Source of the DNA: Myotis daubentonii
Lineage: Eukaryota > Chordata > Mammalia > Chiroptera > Vespertilionidae
DNA: 64,000 nt
Assembly (NCBI RefSeq): GCF_963259705.1
Contig: NC_081861.1
Span: forward strand, 110,886,102-110,950,101
Direction of reading: 5' to 3'
The position numbers were made by a program, and so were the translations under genes. The notes below the pieces were generated by a model. The model was not told the origin of the DNA, did no database searches, and saw nothing but the letters and a program-made list of their open reading frames with translations. This document shows, piece after piece, positions 1 through 11,454 of the stretch (the stretch's first letter is position 1; every line of letters starts with the position of its first letter).

Positions 1-150
1 GTTTCACTGTTATTGGGGCCCTGAGGCCTCTCAGCTCCCCTGATCCGGGGCCAGGATGTCTCTCGGATCCACTTATCACGGGGCCCTGAGGCCTCCTGGC
101 TCTGCTGATCCCTGGGCAGTGAGGCCTCTCTGCTCTGTGATTTCAGGGCT
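1..150. repeat. 33-bp GC-rich minisatellite, terminal units
   Basis: Degenerate copies of the 33-bp unit (core GGGGCCCTGAGGCCTC) are visible up to about position 150. They correspond to the last units of the 6903-10925 array. The left extent lies outside the window. Confidence 0.75.
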
Positions 151-435
151 GTTTGGCTTTGTTCTACTGCTTTGAGCCTGAGTATGCAAATTAACCGCCA
201 TCTTTTAGCTTCTATAATTGAAACATTGTATCTTTTGGAGTTGTTGCTTCAGGAGCTCAGAGCCCCGAAGCCATTGGCTTCCTCCATCGCTGGGGCAACC
301 AAGCCTCCTGTTCTCAGCTGCCTGGCTGCCAGCCGCCATCTTGGCTGGCAGTTAATTTGCATATCGTCCTGATTAGCCAATGGGAAGGGTAGCGGTCATA
401 CGCCAATTACCATGTTTCTCTTTTATTAGATAGGA
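1..435 (-). mobile_element. Helitron (HeliBat-type) 5' end, copy A, cut by window edge
   Basis: The right end reads TTTTATTAGATAGGA followed by T. This is the reverse complement of a HeliBat 5' terminus (TCCTATCTAATAAAA), so the element lies on the minus strand and its body continues left of the window. From about 1 to 435 it is nearly identical to 10820-11222, including the last minisatellite units, the ATGCAAATTA segment near 184 and the AGCCAATGG segment near 375. It is therefore a second copy of the large Helitron at 5513-11222 in the same orientation. HeliBat elements are non-autonomous rolling-circle transposons; no Rep/helicase gene is visible. Confidence 0.8.
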
Positions 436-437
436 TA

Positions 438-1868
438 ATGTTGGGGTCCCTTTCACCTCTAAATTCTTTGATGGACTTAATAGACATCTTCAGAACACTT
501 CACCCCAAATCCACGGAATATACATTCCACTCTGATGCTCATGGGACATTTTCAAAAATAGACCACATATTGGGTCACAAGCAAAGTCTCCCCAAATTCA
601 AGAAGATTGAAATCATAAAAAGCATCTTCTCAGACCATAATGGCATAATATTAGAAATAAACTACAATAAAAACAACCCCATATACTCAAATACTTGGAA
701 GCTGAATAGCATGTTATTAAATATTGATTGGGTTAACAATGAGATCAAAGAAGAAATCAAAAACATCCTGGAAACTAATGACAATGAAAACACAACAATC
801 CAAAACCTATGGGACACAATGAAAGCAGTCCTGAGAGGGAAGTTTATAGCTCTACAGGCCTATCTCAAAAAATAAGAAAAAATGGTAGTAAATCATCTAA
901 ATCTACAACTCAAAGAATTAGAAAGACAGCAACAAGAAAACCCCAGAGTGAGCAGAAGGAAGGAGATAATAAAGATTAGAGCAGAAATAAATGACATAGA
1001 CACCAAAAACAACAATACAGAAAATCAATGAAACCAAGAGCTGGTTCTTTGAAAGGATAAACAAATTGACAAACCTCTAGCCAGACTTACCAAGAAGCAA
1101 AGAGAGAGGACCCAAATAAACAAAATCAGAAATGACAGAGGCGAAATAACAACAGACCCCACAGAAATACAAATGATTGTTAAAAAATACTATGGACAGC
1201 TCTACTCCAACAAACTAGACAACCTGGAGGAAATGGACAAATTCCTAGAAAAATACAACATCCCAAAACTCAATCAGGAAGAATCTAAAAATCTCAGTAG
1301 GCCAATAACTATGGAAGAAATTGAAGCAGTCATCAAAAAGCTTCCATCAAACAAAAGCCCAGGACCAGACGGCTTCACAGGGGAGTTTTACCAAACATTC
1401 AAGGAAGAACTAAAACCTATCCTCCTCAGACTACTACAAAAAATTCAAGAGGAAGGAACACTTCCAAGCTCATTCTATGAAGCCAGCATCACCCTAATAC
1501 CAAAACCAGGTAAAGACAACACAATGAAAGAGAATGACAGGCCAATATCCCTCATGAACATAGATGCCAAAATCCTCAACAAAATCTTAGCAAATCGGAT
1601 CTAGCAGTACATCAGAAAGATCAGACACCACGACCAAGTAGGATTTATCCCAGGGATGTAAGGATGGTACAATATCCGCAAATCAATAAACGTGATACAT
1701 CACATAAACAAATTGAAAGGAAAAAAAAACACATGGTCATATCAATTGATGCAGAAAAAACATTTGACAAAATCCAACACCCATTTTTGATAAAAACTCT
1801 CAGCAAGGCGGGAGTAGAAGGATCATACCTCAACATAATAAAAGCCATATATGACAGGCCTACAGCCA
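438..1868 (+). pseudogene. L1 ORF2 fragment (endonuclease C-term to RT N-term)
   Basis: Translations at 438-875, 1173-1604 and 1664-1870 match L1 ORF2: the end of the endonuclease domain ([23 protein letters not shown]), the linker, and the start of reverse transcriptase ([51 protein letters not shown]). Stops and frameshifts separate the blocks, for example a TAG after LANRI where other copies here read CAG. The catalytic YADD region is missing. The fragment begins at the Helitron end and stops abruptly in the palm domain, running into an A-rich tract, so it is truncated at both ends and not functional. Confidence 0.9.
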
Positions 1869-1914
1869 CAGAAGAAAAAAAAAAAAGAAAGAAAAGAAAA
1901 GAAAAGAAATATTT
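1869..1914 (+). repeat. A-rich / (GAAA)n tail
   Basis: A run of A followed by AAAAG and AAAGAAA units directly abuts the truncated L1 ORF2 fragment. It may be an expanded poly(A) tail of a prematurely ended L1 copy. Confidence 0.6.
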
Positions 1915-2340
1915 TAGAAAACTAGGAATTTAACCCTGATGAACAGAAACCTTAAGGGGATTTGACACTGGTCCTTACATATACAAGGATACAAGGAGAA
2001 TCAAACCTATTCTGTGCAACTTCAACTTTTGATGAAGACAGAAAAATGCCATGAAGATGTAACTGGCAAAAGAAGAAGGATCTAAGGAAACAAACAAATC
2101 CACTATATTTCTTCCTGTGGAAATAATTGATTTATTTAAAAAAAAAAAAAAAAAAGCAAAACTATGTGGATAAGTTCATGGCTTGCTTCAAATCTGCTCC
2201 CAAACTGAGCTAAAATTAGCATGAAGTGAGCAATGGAGGCACCTATGACACCCATGTTGCAGAAACACTCACTCTCAAGGTCCTGTAAAGGCCTATAGGC
2301 TCAACCTCTGAGAGTGAGTGTCACTTTAAATTTGCTTCAG
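1915..2340. other. 5' flank of DDX53, no gene seen
   Basis: No repeat family or coding signature is recognised here. It holds an 18-base A run at 2138-2155 and a 13-bp inverted repeat (ACACTCACTCTCA at 2265-2277; its exact reverse complement at 2309-2321; 31-nt spacer) about 110 bp upstream of the predicted TATA box. Confidence 0.6.
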
Positions 2341-2377
2341 AGATACCTGCTTACCTCACCCTAGTCCCAAGCCTGTG

Positions 2378-2439
2378 ATTGGTCAGGCCATCCCTCCGTG
2401 ACATCACATTAAATGTTTCCCTAGGTAACGGGTATATAA
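2378..2439 (+). promoter_or_regulatory. Predicted DDX53 core promoter (CCAAT, CRE-like, X-box-like, TATA)
   Basis: Four recognisable elements lie in about 60 bp. They are an inverted CCAAT box (ATTGG, 2378-2382), a CRE-like TGACATCA (2399-2406), an imperfect palindrome GTTTCCCTAGGTAAC (2415-2429) resembling an RFX X-box, and TATATAA (2433-2439). With normal TATA spacing, transcription would begin near 2463, leaving a roughly 95-nt leader. CREM/CREB and RFX factors are known regulators of spermatogenic genes, which suits the testis-restricted expression known for DDX53. Binding is inferred from motif resemblance only. Confidence 0.55.
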
Positions 2440-2524
2440 CTACCTATCTACAAGGCAGTATGGTCTGTTTCTCCAGAGCCTGAAGAGAAAGAGACCTGAG
2501 GCCACATCTCCCAACTGGTGGTAG

Positions 2525-4525
<2,001 letters not shown>

Positions 4526-4670
4526 AGATATGCAGTGTTCAAGATACTTATTGAAAAGCATTGGAAACATACTGATAGTTTGAAGACAACTGATTATTTA
4601 ATAATACCACTAAGCTTTCAATATTGTATTGTGTGTAAACTCCTTAATAAAGTCAAGTGTTTTGAAAATG
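4526..4670 (+). terminator. DDX53 3' UTR and poly(A) signal
   Basis: A canonical AATAAA lies at 4646-4651, about 120 nt after the DDX53 stop, followed by a GT-rich stretch (GTCAAGTGTTTTG). This is a compact 3' UTR. Sequence from about 4680 to 4952 shows no recognisable feature. Confidence 0.7.
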
Positions 4671-4952
4671 ACGGAGTGAGAGATTCTGTGGGGGGAAAAT
4701 AGATATTATGTGTTGGTTAAAGTTTAGATTCTATTATAGCCTGCCATGTCCATCTGTGTCTTCTCTAAAGGACTTGGTAGTAGACAACAATGGCACTTTT
4801 CTTGTTTTAAAATAGTTGTACTGAAATGAAACATAGTTTTTATCAAGCTTATCCCAGTCAATATATTCCATTTTCACCCAGTGATCAGTGTCACAATAAT
4901 CCCTAAAAATATCTCCAGTGTACTTACCTAATTATTTTAATTCATAAGAAAA

Positions 4953-5322
4953 CTAGAGGCCCAGTGCACAAATTTGTGAATGGGTGGGGTCTGGCCAGCC
5001 CGCCCCAATCGGGGCCATCGAGCCGGGTGGCGGGGGGGGGGGGTGTGTGGAGCGGGGGAGGGATGTGGAAGGTTGGCCAGCTGGCTTGCCCCTGATGGGG
5101 TGGGGGCCCCGATTGGGGATGGGGCCAGCTGGGGGGAGGGGCCACAGGTGGTTGGCTGGTTGGCCCTGCCCCTGATTGGGGAGGGGGGGCCAATCAGGGG
5201 CAGGGCCAGCTAAGGGGCAGAGCCATAGGTGGTTGGCTGGCTGGCCCCATCCCCTGGTCCAACTACTGGTCAAACTCCCAGTCAAGGGGACAATTTGCAT
5301 ATTAGCTTTTTATTATATAGGA
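4953..5322 (-). mobile_element. Non-autonomous Helitron (HeliBat-type), complete
   Basis: It starts CTAGAGGCCCAGTGCACAAA, the reverse complement of a Helitron 3' end with hairpin and CTAG. It ends TTTATTATATAGGA, the reverse complement of TCCTATATAATAAA. The flanking bases are A and T, as expected for insertion between A and T. The interior is GC-rich with short internal repeats (GTTGGCTGG, CCCCTGATTGGGG). Short ORFs on both strands inside it are by-products of these repeats. Confidence 0.9.
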
Positions 5323-5854
5323 TAACTGCTAAATCTTCTAGAAGATTCCGAAATTCTATTTTTTTCCCAACAGATGTGACTAACAGAACAGGGTGCCTGA
5401 CTCAGTGCAAATCATATTTTCATACAAATTTTGTTACCAACCATTGGTAAAAATGGTCTTGACTTTGGAGCTCTCACTTTCTTCACTAGTAAATTCAGGT
5501 GGTTATATTAAACTAGAGGCCCAGTGCATGAAATTCGTGCACTGGGGATGGGTGGGGGGTCCTTTAGCCCAGCATGTGCCCTCTCGCAGTCTGGGACCCC
5601 TCCCTCCTTACTGCCCACCTGCTTGCTGCTTCCTACCGCTTGGCTTGCTACTCCTTAGTGCTGCCGCGAAGGCCTTGGGTCTGCTGGGTGCCGGGCCTGC
5701 GGGTTTGTGTCTCTGATACCCCCAGCAGCCCCAGCACCTTGATGGCGGGGCTTGGGGCTGCGGGACTTTGATCAGGGCCCCAGCACCCAGGTGGTGGGCC
5801 TTGGGGCTGCATGTTTGTGTCTTCTCTCAGGTCCCCAGCAGCCCCAGCACCGCC

Positions 5855-6900
5855 TAAATAACTTAAGGGAAACTTTATTTAGTCTTCTTTTAAAAGCAAT
5901 CTAGTTTAAAAATGAGTTGTAGTTAAGAGAGAACAAAGAACATGGTACCTAAGAGTGAGATAGACAGACAGGAGAGGCTGGGCACTGGTCAGGGGCTTAC
6001 ATGCCAACTGTTCTCCACCTGGGAAATGATGTAAAATCGGTTTCTTTAGTTTTCTGCTCAATGGTCTTCTACAGCGAGTGGAGTGGCATCTGCTCGCTTC
6101 TCCCTGGGGCCTGCGTTGGTGGTCGCCTTGGGGTCTGGCTGTGCTCCAGCGGGATCCGCATGGGCCTGCCTGCTCCGCCTGGCCCTGTCCACACGTTGCT
6201 TCCTCCGAGTCTTCCTTGGGCACAGCCCCGGTCCATCACCCCCTCCTGTGTCTCCCACCGCCAGGGCCGATAAAGAGGACCACACGGAGCTCAGGTCTGC
6301 AAGGAGCTGGTCCTCTGCTTTCAGAACCTTCGGGATCTCCTCTTGCAATTGTTCCCTTCCATGACCTTCCTTCCCTACCTCCGGAATCTTCCCGGAGCAC
6401 CACATGCCTACCCTCCAGTAGAAGGTTGTCTTTGTGTGACTTTCAGGGCAGCCTGCAGGGCCTGGTGGCCGCACTGCGGTCCTTCCACGTTGGGCGCCAG
6501 GCCTGAGGCCCGGCTGGGAAGGCGGTCGGCTCCCCAGCAAGTCCCGCTGCACCAGGCACACATGCACCCGCCCCGGACCCCGCCCTCCAGGCATGGCAGC
6601 TCCACATTGTGCTCAGGGCCTGAGAGTTAAGCAGCAGAGTGGTCCTGATGGGCTGATGGCTGTGGCAGCCAAGCAGAGTTCCCACAGGCTGCAGCTGGGG
6701 GCTGGGGGCGCCCCCTGGGTGGCGGGCCCTGCCAGCAGCTGCAGGAGGCTGGCCTCAGATTTGGACTTGAGCAGGTGGGGCAGGCGGGGCAGCAGCTGGA
6801 CAGGGAGGCTGCGGCGGAGGCAGGGCAAGGGCAGGGGTGAAGGGTCCTGTGGTAAATCTAGGGGCCTGGGCTCTGGCTCCTGGGCGGACGCTGCCTCACA
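5855..6900 (-). pseudogene. Captured gene fragment (3' end, identity unknown)
   Basis: This GC-rich segment differs from Helitron sequence on both sides. On the minus strand a frame at 6594-6058 includes a protein-like stretch (EEIPKVLKAEDQLLADLSSV, then a basic KTRRKQRVDRARRSRQ region) ending in TGA at 6060-6058. About 200 nt of UTR-like sequence follows, with AATAAA at 5879-5874. Upstream, a second frame (7344-6613) runs from minisatellite repeats into a leucine/proline-rich stretch of about 105 residues. The layout resembles the last exons and 3' UTR of a host gene carried by the Helitron, a known Helitron habit. I do not recognise the gene; whether frames are joined by splicing cannot be judged. 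Confidence 0.45.
5874..5879 (-). terminator. Poly(A) signal in captured segment
   Basis: AATAAA on the minus strand lies about 20 nt before the point (about 5854) where sequence returns to Helitron type. Element and gene fragment share this orientation, so it could end transcripts that start in the Helitron 5' end. Confidence 0.45.
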
Positions 6901-6902
6901 AC

Positions 6903-9900
6903 TCCACTGATCCCGCTGCCTGGAGGCCTCGAGGCTCCCCTGATCCCGGGGCACCGAGGCCTCTCGGCACCTCTGATCTTGGGGCCCTGAGGCCTCTTGG
7001 CTCGCTGATTCCAGGACCCTGAGGACTCTCAGATCCGTTGATCCCTGAGCCCTGGGGCCTCTTGGCTCTGCTGATCCCAGGGCCCTGAGGCCTCTTGGCT
7101 CACTGATCTTGGGGCCCTGATGCCTCTCAGATCCGCTGGTCCCGGGGCCCTGAGGCTTCTTGGCTCGCTGATCTTGGGGCCCTGAGGCCTCTTGGCTCAC
7201 TGATTCCGGGGCCCTGATGCCTCTCAGCTCCACTGATATTTGGGCCGTGAAGCCTCTCGGCTCCGCTGATCCCGGGGCACTGAGGCCTCTTGGCTCGCTG
7301 ATCTTTGGGCTCTGAGGCCCTCGGCCCTGCTGATCCCTGGACACTGAGGCCTCTTGGCTCGCTGATTTTGGGGCCCTGAAGCCTCTCGGCTCCGCTGATC
7401 CCGGGACCTGGAGGCTTCCCTGCTCCGCTGATCTTGGGGCCCTGGGACCTCTCAGCTCCGCTGATCACGGGGACCTGAGGCCTCTCGGCTCCGCTGATCT
7501 TGGGGCCCTGAGGCCTCCCGGCTCCGCTGATATTGGGGCTCTGAGGCTTCCCGGCTCCACTGATTCGGGGGCCCTGATGCCTCTCAGCTCCACTGATATT
7601 TGGGCCCTGAAGCCTCTCGGCTCCGATGATCCCGGGGCACTAAGGCCTCTTGGCTCGCTGATCTTTGGGCTCTGAGGCCTCTCGGCCCTGCTGATCCCTG
7701 GACACTGAGGCCCCTTGGCTCACTGATCCCAGGGCCCTGAGGCCTCTCGGCCCTGCTTATCCCTGGACACTGAGGCCTCTTGGCTCACTGATCCCGGGGC
7801 ACTGAGGCCTCCTGGCTCCACTGGTCCCGGGGCCCTGAGGCCTCTCAGATCCACTGGTCCCGGCGCCCTGAGGCCTCGTATCTCCGCTGATATTGGTGCC
7901 CTGAGGCCTCTTGGATCCACTGGTCCCGGGGCCCTGAGGCCTCTTGGATCCACTGGTCCCGGGGACCTGAGGCCTCTCGGATCCACTCGTCCCGGCGCCC
8001 TGAGGCCTCGTAGCTCCGCTGATATTGGGGCCCTGAGGCCTCTCGGCACCGCTTATATTGGGGCCTCAGGCCTCTCGGCACCGCTGATCCCGGGGCCCTG
8101 AGGCCTCTCGGATCCACTGGTCCCGGGGCCCTGAGGCCTTGTAGATCCGCTGATATTGGGGCCCTGAGGCCTCTCAGCTAGCTGACATTTGGGACCTGAG
8201 GCCTCTCGACTTGCTGATCTCGGGGCCCTGAGGCCTCTCGGCTCACTGATCTTTTGGCCTTGAGGCCGCTCGGCAGCGCTGATCTTGGGGCCCTGAGGCC
8301 TCCCTGCTCTGCTGATATTGGGGCCCTGAGGCCTCTCGGCACTGCTGATATTGGGGCCCTCAAGCCTCTCGGCACCGCTGATCCCGGGGCCCTGAGGCCT
8401 CTTGGAAACTCTGTTCCCGGGGCCCTGAGGCCTCACAGTCCTGCTGATATTGGGCCCCAGAGGCCTCTCGGCACCGCTGCTCTTGGGGCCCTGAGGCCTC
8501 TCGGCTCCACTGATCTTGGGGCCCTGAGGCCTCTCGGCTCCACTGATCTTGGGGCCCTGAGGCCTCCCGGATACTCTGTTCCCGGGGCCCTGAGGACTCG
8601 CAGCCTCGCTGATATTGGGGCTCTGAGGCCTCTCGGCTCCACTGATCCCGGGCTGGGAGGCCTCTGGGCTCCGCTGATCCCAGGGCCTGGAGGCTTCCCC
8701 GCTCCGCTGATCCCGGGGCTGGGAGGCCTCTCGGCTCCGCTGATATTGGGGCCCTGAGGCCTCTCGGCACTGCTTATATTGGGGCCTCAGGCCTCTCGGC
8801 ACCGCTGATCCCGGGGCCCTGAGGCCTCTCGGATCCACTGGTCCCGGGGCCCTGAGGCCTTGTAGATCCGCTGATATTGGGGCCCTGAGGCCTCTCGACT
8901 TGCTGATCTCGGGGCCCTGAGGCCTCTCGGATCCGCTGATATTGGGGCCCTGAGGCCTCTCGGCTCACTGATCTTTTGGCCTTGAGGCCGCTCAGCAGCG
9001 CTGATCTTGGGGCCCTGAGGCCTCCCTGCTCTGCTGATATTGGGGCCCTGAGGCCTCTCGGCACTGAGGCCTCTTTGCTCGCTAATGTTGGGGCCATGAG
9101 ACCTCTCAGAACGCTGGTCCCGGGGCCCTGAGGCCTCCTGGCTCCCCTGATATTGGGGCTCTGAGGCTTCCCGGCTCCACTGATATTGGGGCCCTGAGGC
9201 CACTCGACACTGCTGATCTTGGGGCCCTGAGGCCGCTCGACAGCACTGATCTTGGGGCCCTGAGGCCTCCCTGCTCTGCTGATATTGGGGCCCTGAGGCC
9301 TCTCGGCTCCACTGATCCCGGGGCCTGGAGGCTTCCCCGCTCCGCTGAACCTGGGGCCGGAAGGCTTCCCAGCTCCGCTGATATTTGGGCACTGAGGCCT
9401 ATCGGCAACGCTGATCTTGGGGCCCTGAGGCCTCTCGGCTCCACTGATCTTTGGGCCCTGAGGCCTCTCGGCTCCACTGATCTTGGGGCCCTGAGGCTTC
9501 TCGGATACTCTGTTCCCGGGGCCCTGAGGACTCGCAGCCTCGCTGATATTGGGGCTCTGAGGCCTCTCGGCTCCACTAATGCCGGGGCCTGGAGCTTCCC
9601 AGCTCCGCTGATCTCGGGGCCCTGAGGCTTCTCGGATAAGCTGGTCCCAGGGCCCTGAGGCCTCTCGGCTCCACTGATCCCGGGCTGGGAGGCCTTTGGG
9701 CTCCGCTGATCCCAGGGCCTGGAGGCTTCCCCGCTCTGCTGATCCAGGGGCTGGGAGGCCTCGCGGCTCTGCTGATATTGGGGCCCTGAGGCCTCTCGGC
9801 ACCGCTGATCTTGGGGCCCTGAGGCCTCCCAGCTCCGCTGATATTGGGGCCCTGAGGCCTCTCGGCTCTGCTGATCTCGAGGCCCTGAGGCTTCTCGGAT

Positions 9901-10925
9901 ACGCTGGTCCCGGGGCCCTGAGGCCTCCTGGCTCCGCTGCTATTGGGGCTCTGAGGCTTCCTGGCTCCACTTCTATTGGGGCCCTGAGGCCCCTCGGGAC
10001 CGCTGACTTTGGGGCCCTGAGGCCTCCCGGCACTGCTGATCTTGGGGCCCTCAAGCCTCCCAGCTCCGCTGATATTGGGGCCCTGAGGCCTCTCGGCTCT
10101 GCTGATCTCGAGGCCCTGAGGCTTCTCGGATACGCTGGTCCCGGGGCCCTGAGGCCTCCTGGCTCCGCTGCTATTGGGGCTCTGAGGCTTCCTGGCTCCA
10201 CTTCTATTGGGGCCCTGAGGCCCCTCGGGACCGCTGACTTTGGGGCCCTGAGGCCTCCCGGCACTGCTGATCTTGGGGCCCTCAAGCCTCCCAGCTCCGC
10301 TGATATTGGGGCCCTGAGGCCTCTCGGCTCCGCTGATCTCGAGGCCCTGAGGCTTCTCGGATACGCTGGTCCCGGGGCCCTGAGGCCTCCTGGCTCCGCT
10401 GCTATTGGGGCTCTGAGGCTTCCCGGCTCCACTTCTATTGGGGCCCTGAGGCCCCTCGGGACCGCTGACTTTGGGGCCCTGAGGCCTCCCGGCACTGCTG
10501 ATCTTGGGGCCCTGAGGCCTCTCGGCTTCGCTGATATTTGGGCCCTGAGGCATCTCGGCACCAATGATCTTGTTGCCCTGAGGCCTCTCGGCTCCACTGA
10601 TCACGGGGCCCTGAGGCCTCTCGGATACGCTGGTCCCTGGGCCCTGAGGCCTCTTGGCTGGCTGACCCCGGGGCCCTGAGGCCTCTCGGCTTCGCTGATA
10701 TTTGGGCCCTGAGGCATCTCGGCACCAATGATCTTGTTGCCCTGAGGCCTCTCGGCACCTCTGATCTTGGGGCCCTGAGGCCTCTCAGCTCCGCTGATCT
10801 TGGGGCCCTGAGGCCTCTCAGCTCCGCTGATCCCAGGCCAGGATGCCTTTCGGATCCTCTGATCCTGGGGCCCTGAGGCCTCCTGGCTCTGCTGATCCCT
10901 GGGCAGTGAGGCCTCTCTGCTCTGT
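6903..10925. repeat. 33-bp minisatellite array, about 4 kb, open in several frames
   Basis: This is an imperfect tandem array of a 33-bp unit (core CTGATCTTGGGGCCCTGAGG then CCTCTCGGCTCCG), with variant units and occasional shorter or longer copies. Because 33 is 3 x 11 and most units lack stops in several frames, long open frames arise on both strands: 607 codons at 10597-8774 and 342 codons at 10604-9576 on minus, and 327 codons at 9696-10679 on plus. They encode 11-residue repeats such as GPKISGAERPQ and [11 protein letters not shown]. Some listed starts are not ATG. The units are contiguous, with no unique spacers. The array sits inside the Helitron, and its last units also border copy A. 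Confidence 0.9.
9830..10522. repeat. Higher-order repeat: three 231-bp blocks of seven 33-bp units
   Basis: The marker CAGCTCCGCT recurs at 9830, 10061 and 10292, exactly 231 bp (7 x 33) apart. Each block carries the same ordered set of unit variants (ATATTGGGG, TCTCGAGGC, GTCCCGGGG, CTATTGGGG, TTCTATTGGGG, GACTTTGGGG, ATCTTGGGG). The blocks differ at only a few positions, so they are recent amplifications inside an older array. Confidence 0.9.
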
Positions 10926-11071
10926 GATTTCAGGGCTGTTTGGCTTTGTTCCACTGCTTGGAGCCTGAGTATGCAAATTAACTGCCATCTTTTAGCTTCT
11001 ATAATTGATACAGTGTATCTTTTGGAGTTGTTGCTTCAGGAGCTCAGAGGCCCGAAGCCATTGGCTTCCTC

Positions 11072-11168
11072 CATCGCTGGGGCAACCAAGCCTCCTGTTC
11101 TCAGCTGCCTGGCTGCCAGCCGCCATCTTGGCTGGCAGTTAATTTGCATATCGTCCTGATTAGCCAAT
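11072..11168 (-). promoter_or_regulatory. Promoter-like cluster in Helitron 5' end
   Basis: Within the Helitron 5' region, in element sense, are a CCAAT-box core ATTGG (11168-11164), an octamer ATGCAAAT (11149-11142) and a YY1-like CCAAGATGGCGG (near 11131-11120), followed by an ATG in good context (GCGATGGAG, near 11075). Copy A at 1-435 and the Helitron at 42030-42685 carry the same cluster. It could drive transcription into the minisatellite; activity is inference. Confidence 0.35.
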
Positions 11169-11222
11169 GGGAAGGGTAGCGGTCGTACGCCAATTACCAT
11201 TTTTCTCTTTTATTAGATAGGA

Positions 11223-11441
11223 TTTATTTGTTTATTTATTTTTATTGATTTCAGAGAAGGGAGAGGGACAGAGATAAAAACATCAATGATGAGAGAGAAA
11301 ATCATTGATCAACTGCCTCTGGCACGCCCCCCACACTGGGGACCACGCCCACAAACCTGGCATCTGCCCTGACTGGGAATTGAACCATAACCTCCTGGTC
11401 CATAGGTCGATGCCCAACACTGAGCTATGTCCGCCAGGTTC
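11223..11441 (-). mobile_element. Ves SINE
   Basis: Reverse-complement Ves SINE: T/A-rich tail (TTTTATTGATTTCAGAGAAGG), body with TCATTGATGTTTTTATC, and a tRNA-like head whose B-box region reads GGTTCAATTCC on minus. It lies directly against the Helitron end. A target duplication was not resolved. Confidence 0.85.
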
Positions 11442-11454
11442 TTTCTTTCTTTTT

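Larger units (their letters stand above)
5513..11222 (-). mobile_element. Large Helitron carrying gene fragment and minisatellite (copy B)
   Basis: The left end is a HeliBat 3' terminus (CTAGAGGCCCAGTGCATGAA with palindromic hairpin) and the right end is a 5' terminus (TCTTTTATTAGATAGGA), both on the minus strand. In element sense the order is: 5' end with promoter-like motifs (11222 to about 10926), 33-bp minisatellite (10925-6903), gene-derived segment with 3' UTR and poly(A) signal (about 6900-5855), then the Helitron 3' region (about 5854-5513). That it is one element is inferred from matched, compatible ends; two overlapping truncated Helitrons remain possible. Copy A at 1-435 shares the 5' part and the array edge at high identity. 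Confidence 0.6.

Noticed and set aside
4980..5300. Proline/glycine-rich ORFs on both strands
   Set aside because: By-products of GC-rich repeats inside the Helitron at 4953-5322.
8774..10597. 607-codon frame as a protein-coding gene
   Set aside because: It arises from stop-free 33-bp units, comparable frames exist in other registers and on the other strand, and no convincing ATG, promoter or splice structure belongs to it alone.
6903..10925. CRISPR-like repeat array
   Set aside because: Units are contiguous 33-bp variants with no unique spacers, and the context is a bat transposon.
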